A DNA stretch of 64,000 nt from Zea mays (Eukaryota; Streptophyta; Magnoliopsida; Poales; Poaceae): positions 142,129,982 through 142,193,981 of the forward strand of contig NC_050097.1 of assembly GCF_902167145.1 (NCBI RefSeq), given 5' to 3'. Each line of letters opens with the position of its first letter. The first letter of the stretch is position 1. The notes below the pieces were generated by a model. It was given only the letters and a program-made list of their open reading frames with translations. It was not told the origin of the DNA and did not search any database. A program made the position numbers and the translations under genes. Shown piece by piece: positions 56,395-64,000 of this stretch.

Positions 56395-57664
56395 TGAAAG
56401 GGAAATGTGCCCTTAGGACATTTCTATAATTGTTTTGGTGATTAGATGCCCAACACATTGTTTTGAGTTCATATGTGCTAAGTAGGTGAGAAGTGCACAT
56501 CAAAGAACAAGGTATGTTTCTAGACTTGGTAATTTTTTTGGATACTAACATGTTTATCTAAGTGCTAGAGACATTACCAAGAAAAGAGGAAAAGAGTTGG
56601 AGAGAATTTGGCTTACCTAAGCCAAAACCAGCACAGCCTATGGTGCACCGGACTCTTCGGTGGTGCATCGGACAGTGTCCGGTGCCTAGGCTGGCCCGGC
56701 GGTGAACTCGCTGCTCTCGGGAAAAAGTGAAGGCGCCGCGACTATAATTCACCGGACTATCCGGTGTGCACCGGACTGTCCGGTGAGCCAAACGGCGCCC
56801 GCGGCCAACAGTCGTCTACGCGATCAACGGACGACACGTGGCCAAGCCAACGGTCGGATGGTCACACTGGACTGTCCGGTGTGCACCAGACAGTGTCCGG
56901 TGCGCCAACGGATCCAAAGATCCAACGGTCGGCTTCGCCAGAAAAGGAAGGAGATCGGGCACTGGACAGGAACTGTTTATGTCCGGTGGTGCACCGGACT
57001 ATCCGGTGCGCCACCCGACAGAAGGCAAGAATTGCCTTCCAATTTGCTCTCCAACGGCTCCTAGCTGCATTGGGGCTATAAAATGGACCCCTAGGGACAT
57101 GGAGCAGGACACCAAGCATTCTCTAAACATCTTAACACACCTAGACTCCGCCTCCACGCATTTGGATTGTTGTGTTAGTGATTTGAGCTCCGTTTGAGTT
57201 GTGAACTCCTTGCGCCGTGTTTTGAGCTCAAGTCTTGGCTTGTGTGCGTGTGTGTGCTGCGAATTGAGTCTTGCGTGTGTTGCTTTCCCATCCTTACTCT
57301 TGTGCTTCTCTTGTGATCAAACATTGTAAGGGCGAGAGGCTCCAACTTGTGGAGATTCCTCGCAAACGGGAAAAGTCTACTGAGGAAGATAATTGTGGTA
57401 CTCAAAGTTGATCATTGGATCACTTGAGAGGGATTGAGTGCAATCCTTGACCGAAGGAGGTCACCACAACATGGAGTAGGCATTGGTCGAACCACAGGAT
57501 AAATCACTGTGTCTTGTGTCCATCTTCTTTGTGATTGGTTTTCTTCTAAAGTTCACACTTTATCAACTTGGTTTTAATTGCACTAACATTTTCATAACCA
57601 AGTGTTGGCTATTTAGTGTTGAATTTCACAGGATCACCTATTCACCCCCCTCTAGGTGCTCTCA
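56395..57664 (+). repeat. H 5' LTR
   Basis: LTR of 1270 bp, TGAAAGGGAAATGTGCCC to TAGGTGCTCTCA. Palindromes of the CACCGGACTGTCCGGTG type at 56640-57010 and a TATA box TATAAAA at 57077-57083. Confidence 0.92.
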
Positions 57665-57666
57665 AT

Positions 57667-57679
57667 TGGTATCAAAGTC
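57667..57679 (+). other. H primer-binding site
   Basis: TGGTATCAAAGTC, two bases after the LTR; diverged tRNA-Met type. Confidence 0.85.
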
Positions 57680-57714
57680 GTACTCTTCATCTAAGGGACT
57701 AATCACCCGAAGAG

Positions 57715-60101
57715 ATGGATCCTAAGGGCAAGGGGATGGTGATCAACGACAAGGATAAGGAGTCCCTCTTCAATGAGCCAAGAGACGACAAACCCACTAA
57801 CTCAGGCTCGATTCACAAGAAGAGAGACGGGAAGAAGAAGAGACGCATCAAGAAGATCATCTACTACGACAGTGATGCTTCCTCCTCTTCACCAAGGGAT
57901 GATGACTCCTCGTCCAAATGGAAAACGGTTAACCAAAATTACTCGTTTGATTATTCTCGCATCCCGTACAATTCAAATGCACATTTACTTTCTATTCCAC
58001 TTGGAAAACCTCCACACTTCGATGGAGAGGATTACTCATTTTGGAGCCATAAAATGCGTAGTCATCTATTTTCCCTCCATCCTAGTATTTGAGAAATTGT
58101 AGAAAATGGAATGCACTTTGATAGTACTGATAACCCTGTGATTATTAATGAACAAATTCATAAAAATGCCCAAGCTACTACTGTGTTGCTAGCATCTCTA
58201 TGCAGGTATGAATATAACAAGGTCAATGGCTTGGACAACGCCAAGCAGATTTGGGACACCCTCAAAATATCTCACGAGAGTAATGACGCCACCATGATCA
58301 CCAAGATGGAACTGGTGGAAGGCGAGCTGGGGAGGTTCGCGATGATTAGGGGAGAGGAGCCAACATAGACCTACAACAGGCTCAAGACCCTCGTCAATAA
58401 AATCCGAAGCTACGGGAGTACAGGATGGACGGATCATGACGTCGTCCAACTCATGCTCAGGTCATTCACATTTATTGACCCCCATCTTGTAAATCTTATT
58501 CGTGAGAACCCCAGGTACACCAAGATGACGCCCGAGGAAATCCTCGGAAAATTTGTAAGCGGGCGCATGATGGTGAAAGAGGCAAGATATGTGGACAACA
58601 CCTTGAATGGTCCACTACCCGTCTACGAGCCACAGCCCGTTGCTCTCAAAGCAACCAGTAGTAGGGAGGCGCTACCTAGCAAGGTAGCACAAGTGGAGGC
58701 TGTCGGGCTCAACGAGGACGAAATGGCGCTCATCATCAAGCGTTTCAAAACCGCCTTGAAAGTACGCAAGGAATACCCCAACAAGAACAAAACAAGGGGA
58801 AAACGCTCCTGCTTCAAATGCGGTAAGACTGGTCATTTTATAGCTCAATGTCCTGATAATGATAATTATCAGGCACAAGAAAAGCATGGGAAGAAGGAGA
58901 AAAAGAAGAACTATAGGAGGCAAAGGGCGAGGCGCACCTTGGAAAGGAATGTGACTCTGATTGTTCTTCATCCGACTCCGACGATGAAGGACTGGTTGCC
59001 TCAACCTTCGACAAATCTTCGCTCTTCCCCAATGAATGCCATACATGCCTTATGGCTAAGGAGAAGAAGGTATGTATTCGGGACACTCCCAAGTATACTT
59101 CTTCTAGTGATGAAGAGTCATCTGATGATGAAGTAGACTATACTGATTTGTTTAAGGGATTAGATAGAACTAAAGTAGACAAAATAAATGAATTAATTGA
59201 TGCTCTTAATGAAAAGGATAGATTGCTAGAAAAGCAAGAAGATAATTTGTATGAGGAGCATGATAAGTTTATTAGTGTTCAAAAATCTCTTGCTCTAGAA
59301 ATTAAGAGAAATGTAATGCTATCTTCTGAGTTGTCTACTTGTCATGAATCTATCTCTAGCTTAAAGAATTTAAATGATGAATTAAATGCTAAGCTAGCGA
59401 AAGTAAGTGCAACTAGTTCATGTGTAGATCATGTTGTTATTTGCAATAGGTGTAAAGATGTTGATTTTGATGAACATGCTACTTCTATTGCTAAATTAAA
59501 CAAAGAGATTGCAAGTCTTAATGCTCAACTTAAGACTTGCAAAGATGATTATGAGAAACTAAAATTTGCTAGGGATGCCTACACCGTTGGTAGACACCCC
59601 TCAATTAAGGATGGACTTGGTTTTCGAAAGGAAACCAATAACTTAACAAGCCAAAGGACTTCTGGTCTCAACAAGGATAAAGGAAAGGCTCCTATGGCTA
59701 GTAGTTCATATTCTTCACATGATCAAAACAACCATGCTTATCTTTATGCTCATGACAAGAAAGTTTCTCATCGTGGTGAAAGTTATAATCATGCTGCTTT
59801 ACCTAGTTATCATGATTCACATGCTATGTTTGCATCGAGCTCTACTTATGCTTATGGTAGAAATAGGCCTAGGTGTAATCATGTTGTGTCTCATATGCAT
59901 AGGAAAACATGCAATGGACCTACTACTGTTTATCATGCATGTAATGCTTCCTTTGTACTCTCATGCAAAACTGCAAAAGTGGTTGCTAGAAAATTGGGAT
60001 CTAAATGCAAGGGAGACAAGACTTGCATTTGGGTTCCAGATATTGTTGTGAATAACCTTGTAGGACCCAACAAGAGTTGGGTACCTAAAACCCAAGCTTA
60101 A
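57715..60101 (+). pseudogene. gag: H gag with two stops and a frameshift
   Basis: Sirevirus gag. It has a Lys-rich N-terminus (MDPKGKGMVIND, KKKRRIKKIIYYDSD), a gag core (HFDGEDYSFWSHKM, VEGELGRFAMIRGEEP, NPRYTKMTPEEILGKF), a zinc knuckle CFKCGKTGHFIAQC (about 58810-58852), an acidic linker, a coiled coil (59100-59560) and a C-terminus with GLGFRKE and WVPK. TGA at 58090-58092 replaces the Trp found in E; TAG at 58366-58368 sits where Gln is expected. A frameshift near 58930-59050 moves the second half to another frame. Stop TAA 60099-60101. Confidence 0.88.
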
Positions 60102-60112
60102 ATTCCTTGCAG

Positions 60113-63100
60113 GTTTATGCATCCAGGGGCTCAAGCTGGATTATCGACAGCGGATGCACAAACCACATGACGGGGGAGAAGAAAATGTTCACCTCCTATG
60201 TCAAGAACAGGGACTCCCAGGATACTATCATCTTTGGAGATGGGAACCAAAGCAAGGTTAAAGGATTGGGCAAGATAGCCATCACGACTGAGCACTCGAT
60301 ATCAAATGTGTTTTTAGTAGAGTCGCTCGGGTATAATTTATTGTCTGTAAGTCAATTGTGTCATATGGGCTACAATTGTTTATTTACAAATATTGATGTA
60401 TCTGTCTTTAGAAGAAGTGATGGTTCATTAGCTTTTAAGGGTGTATTAGACGTCAAGCTCTATTTAGTTGATTTCTCAAAGGAGAATGCCGATCTAGATG
60501 CATGCTTAATCGCTAAGACGAATATGGGCTGGCTTTGGCATCGCCGTCTAGCACATGTTGGATGAAGAACCTTCATTAACTTCTAAAGGGAGATCATGTG
60601 TTAGGATTAACCGATGTTTGTTTTGAGAAACACAGACCTTGTGCAGCGTGCCAAGGAGGGAAACAGGTGGGAAGCACTCATCACAGCAAGAATGTGATGA
60701 CAATGTCAAGACCACTAAAACTCCTTCACATGGATCTCTTTGGCCCTGTTGCCTATCTCAGCATCAGGGGAAGTAAGTATGGTCTTGTGATAGTCGATGA
60801 TTTTTCCCGCTTTACTTGGGTATTCTTTTTGCAGGATAAATCTGAAACCCAAGGAACCCTAAAGCGCTTATTAAGGAGAGCTCAAAATGAATTTGAGCTA
60901 AAGGTGAAGAAGATCAGAAGCGACAATAGGTCCGAGTTCAAGAATCTACAAGTTGAGGAGGAAGGCATCAAGCATGAGTTCTCCGCTCCCTACACACCAC
61001 AGCAAAACGGAGTGGTAGAGAGGAAGAACAGGACGCTAATCGACATGGCGAGAACGATGCTTGGAGAATACAAAACGCTTCAGCGGTTTTGGTCGAAAGC
61101 TATTAACACAGCTTGCCATGCCATAAACCAGATCTATTTGCATCGTATCCTCAAGAAGACTTCTTACGAACTCCTAATTGGTAACAAACCTAATGTTTCT
61201 TATTTCCGTGTATTTGGGAGCAAATGCTACATTCTGGTGAAGAAAGGTAGACATTCGAAATTTTCTCCCAAGGCAGTAGAAGGGTTTTTACTAGGATATG
61301 ACTCAAATACAAAGGCATATAGGGTCTTCAACAAATCATTAGGATTAGTTGAAGTCTCTAGCGACGTTGTATTTGATGAGACTAATGGCTCTCCAAGAGA
61401 GCAAGTTGATCTTGATGATGTAGATGAAGATGAGGTTCCTACGACCGTAATGCGAATGATGGCGATAGGTGATGTGCGACCACAGGAACTATAGGAATAA
61501 GATCAACCCTCTTCCTCTACGATGGTGCATCCCCCAACTCAAGACGATGAACATGTACCTCATGAAGAAGAAGGGTAGGATCAACGGGGAGCACATAAAG
61601 AACAAGTTATGGAGGAAGAAGCATCACGGGCCCCTCCAACTCAAGTCCGAGCAACGATCCAAAGGAATCATCCAGTGGATCAGATTCTGGGTGACATCAG
61701 CAAGGGAGTAACAACTCACTCACAATTAGCTAATTTTTGTGAGCATTACTCGTTTGTTTCTTCTATTGAGCCCTTCAGGGTAGAAGAAGCCTTGCAGGAT
61801 CCGGATTGGGTATTGGCCATGCAGGAAGAGCTCAACAACTTCAAAAGAAATGAAGTCTGGAGCCTAGTGCCACGTCCAAAGCAAAATGTCGTGGGAACCA
61901 AGTGGGTGTTCCGCAACAAGCAAGACAAACACGGAGTGGTGACAAGAAACAAGGCTCGACTTGTGGAAAAAGGTTATGCCCAAGTCGCAGGTTTGGACTT
62001 TGAGGAGACTTTTGGTCCTGTGGCTAGGTTAGAGTCAATTCGGATTTTATTAGCCTATGTCGCTCACCATTCTTTTAAGTTGTTACAAATGGATGTGAAG
62101 AACGCTTTCCTAAATGGACCAATCAAGGAGGAGGTATATGTGGAACAACCCCCTGGCTTTGAGGACGACAGGTATCCCGACCACGTGTATAAGCTCTCTA
62201 AGGCACTCTATGGACTTAAGCAAGCCCCAAGAGCATGGTATGAATGCCTTAGAGATTTTCTAATTACTACTGCTTTCAAGGTTGGGAAAGTTGTTCCTAC
62301 TTTTTTCACAAAGACTTGTGATGGTGATCTTTTTGTTTGCCAAATATATGTCGATGACATTATATTTGGTTTTACTAACCAAAAGTCTTATGAGGAATTC
62401 AGCAGGGTAATGATGCAGAAATTCGAGATGTCGATGATGGGCGAGTTGAACTATTTCCTTGGCTTTCAAGTGAAGCAACTCAAGGAAGGCACCTTCATCT
62501 CCCAAATGAAGTACACTCAAGATCTTTTTAAGAGGTTTGGGATGAAGGATGCTAAGCCTACGAAGACACCGATGGGAACTGACGGACATCTAGACCTCAA
62601 GAAAGGAGGTAAGTCCATTGATCAAAAGGCATACCGGTCAATGATAGGTTCATTACTTTATCTTTGTGCTAGTAGACCAGACATTATGCTTAGTGTATGC
62701 ATGTGTGCTAGATTTCAATCCGACCCCAAGGAGTGTCACCTTGTGGCCGTTAAGCAAATTCTTAGATATTTAGTTTCTATGCCTTGCTTCGGGATCTGGT
62801 ATCCAAAGTGGTCTACCTTTGACTTAATAGGATACTCAGATTCCAACTATGTCAGGTGCAAGGTTGATAGGAAGAGCACATCAGAGACATGCCAGTTTCT
62901 AGGAAGGTCCCTGGTGTCCTGGAGCTCCAAGAAACAAACATTAGTTGCCTATCCACTGCTGAGGCCGAGTACGTTGCCGCAGGACAGTGTTGCGCACAAC
63001 TACTTTGGATAAGGCAAACCCCTCCGGGACTTTGGCTATAATCTTAGCAAAGTCCCACTCCTATGTGACAATGAGAGTGCAATCCGCTTGGCGGATAATC

Positions 63101-63301
63101 CTGTTGAACACAGCCACACTAAGCACATAGACATCCGGCATCACTTCCTGAGAGACCACCATCAAAGGGGAGATATCAACATTTAACATATTAGCACCGA
63201 GAACCAGCTAGCCGATATCTTCACCAAGCCTTTAGATGAGAAAAGGTTTTGCAGGTTGCGTAGTGAGCTAAATGTCTTAGATTCACGTAAGTTGGATTGA
63301 T
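60113..63301 (+). pseudogene. pol: H pol (PR-INT-RT-RNaseH), broken
   Basis: Starts VYASRGSSW after CCTTGCAG. Protease [10 protein letters not shown]; pre-integrase HRRLAHVG with a one-base loss at 60561; integrase HMDLFGPV, RSDNRSEF (the Gly after Asn replaced by Arg) and VVERKNR, with a short deletion before the EEEGIKHEF segment. Stops lie at 61492-61494 and just after. Reverse transcriptase has [11 protein letters not shown] and YVDDIIFGF. RNase H is broken by a one-base loss near 62950, and TAA near 63183 replaces a Glu codon. The end by homology is TGA 63299-63301. Confidence 0.87.
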
Positions 63302-64000
63302 CTATAGCATACATGTGTTCTATGCCTTTGATCATGTTACTTTAAGCTTTATTGTATTTAATTGCTTATATGTGGTGCTCAAGTTGTACAAGTCATCCTC
63401 AGTCCTCACAAGCCCCTCTACAAAGGATGCACATGTTTAGGGGGAAGTGTGCTACAACTTGTCTTCTTTTGAGACTAACATGTTTGTTTAAGTGTTCTTG
63501 ACATAGTCTCAAAGGAATATTGAAAGGAAAATGTGAACTTGGACAACGAAAGAGCTTCCACTGCATTCTGGTAAAATGTATCTTGTCCTAAGTTCTTTGT
63601 TATACTCTCATTGCCTCTTTGCTCTTATTTGACATTTTGGTGAGGCAATGGGGCTAAAGGGCCAACAGGGATCCCGTTTTGGTGCTTAATGCCAAAGGGG
63701 GAGAAAATTAAGGCCAAAGCAAATGGATCAGCCAACCACTTGTGAATTTCGAAAATATGTGAATTTCGAGAATAGCAGAGTTAGAATTTGCATTTCGTCC
63801 AAAATCCTCTAATTGCAAATTTTGGTCTCTTATGGGGGATAATTTTGATTATGGGAAAAGGGGAAGTTTTTGGCACTTGATAAATTTTACTCTTGGAATA
63901 TCTCTCTATTTGCCCAAACAAGTGTGTTTGACTTATAGATAGGAAAAAGAATTTGATTTGCAAAAACAAACCAAGTGGTGGCAAAAGTGATCCAAATATG
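63302..64000 (+). other. H 3' noncoding tail
   Basis: Non-coding tail of H with purine tracts near 63440 (AGGGGGAAG), 63692 (AAAGGGGGAGAAAA) and 63833 (ATGGGGGATAA). The 3' LTR is not reached before the window ends. Confidence 0.75.

Larger units (their letters stand above)
56395..64000 (+). mobile_element. Sirevirus H, 5' LTR to 3' tail (runs off the window)
   Basis: A copia element inserted in gag of I; left flank CTTAC (56390-56394) is the presumed target duplication. The order is LTR 56395-57664, primer site, gag 57715-60101, pol 60113-63301 and a 3' tail with polypurine tracts to the window end. It has several stops and shifts and is not autonomous. Same family as truncated H' (38248-39904); distinct from E, B0 and B1. 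Confidence 0.9.

Overview
This window is grass genomic DNA, almost certainly maize or a close Zea relative. It is a block of nested LTR retrotransposons. Evidence: several Sirevirus (Ty1/copia) LTRs carry the CACCGGACTGTCCGGTG palindromes and end in a TCTAGGYG-type border followed by an initiator-tRNA-Met primer site; there are 3 to 5 kb chromovirus LTRs starting TGTAACACC; there is a 7.3 kb Tat-type element with TTCGG/CCGAA-rich DNA. I see no intact host gene, no rRNA or tRNA gene, no CRISPR and no bacterial feature. The only host-like sequence is a 41-codon exon fragment resembling a plant SYP61/syntaxin-6-type SNARE (52348-52470).

Layout. (1) 1-18846: a decayed Sirevirus, B1 (9589-18846), carries in its gag the 3' end of a second Sirevirus, B0 (1-9588). 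B0 in turn holds a complete non-autonomous Tat/gypsy element, A (427-7749, minus strand, target duplication CCACT). B1 pol is also split by a 4.3 kb solo LTR, S (13030-17348, duplication ATTTT). (2) 18847-22801: a truncated chromovirus LTR (C) is fused to the integrase/3' LTR end of another chromovirus (K). (3) 22802-38247: the 5' LTR of chromovirus F, inserted in K's LTR, is split by E (23645-33065, duplication GCTGG). E is the one structurally intact, apparently coding-competent Sirevirus of the window. F's internal region and two further LTR 3' ends follow. (4) 38248-51741: a truncated minus-strand Sirevirus (H') abuts a degenerate copia element (G). G is split by a 4.6 kb solo LTR (D, duplication GCGAG), which holds a full-length but triply nonsense-mutated Reina-type chromovirus (L, 42465-47879, minus). 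(5) 51742-52914: low-complexity DNA with the syntaxin-like exon. (6) 52915-64000: a minus-strand Tat pol fragment (J) is hit by copia element I, whose gag is hit by Sirevirus H, which runs off the window.

How parts work together. Each element follows the LTR - primer site - gag - pol - polypurine tract - LTR plan. Only E keeps all catalytic residues (protease, DD35E integrase, YVDD reverse transcriptase, RNase H) in open frames. Element A lacks pol and would need helper enzymes; it also carries an antisense, intron-containing gene with its own TATA box. By eye, sister LTRs differ at about 8/1290 sites in E, 8/681 in A and 7/290 in L, so E is the youngest of these insertions. Most nonsense codons are explained by C-to-T changes, as expected in methylated repeats. 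I did not find a novel multi-gene system. The most interesting items are the antisense spliced gene of A, the conserved splice-acceptor-like junction between gag and pol in three Sireviruses, the syntaxin-like exon, and conserved exon-like islands in the giant LTRs.
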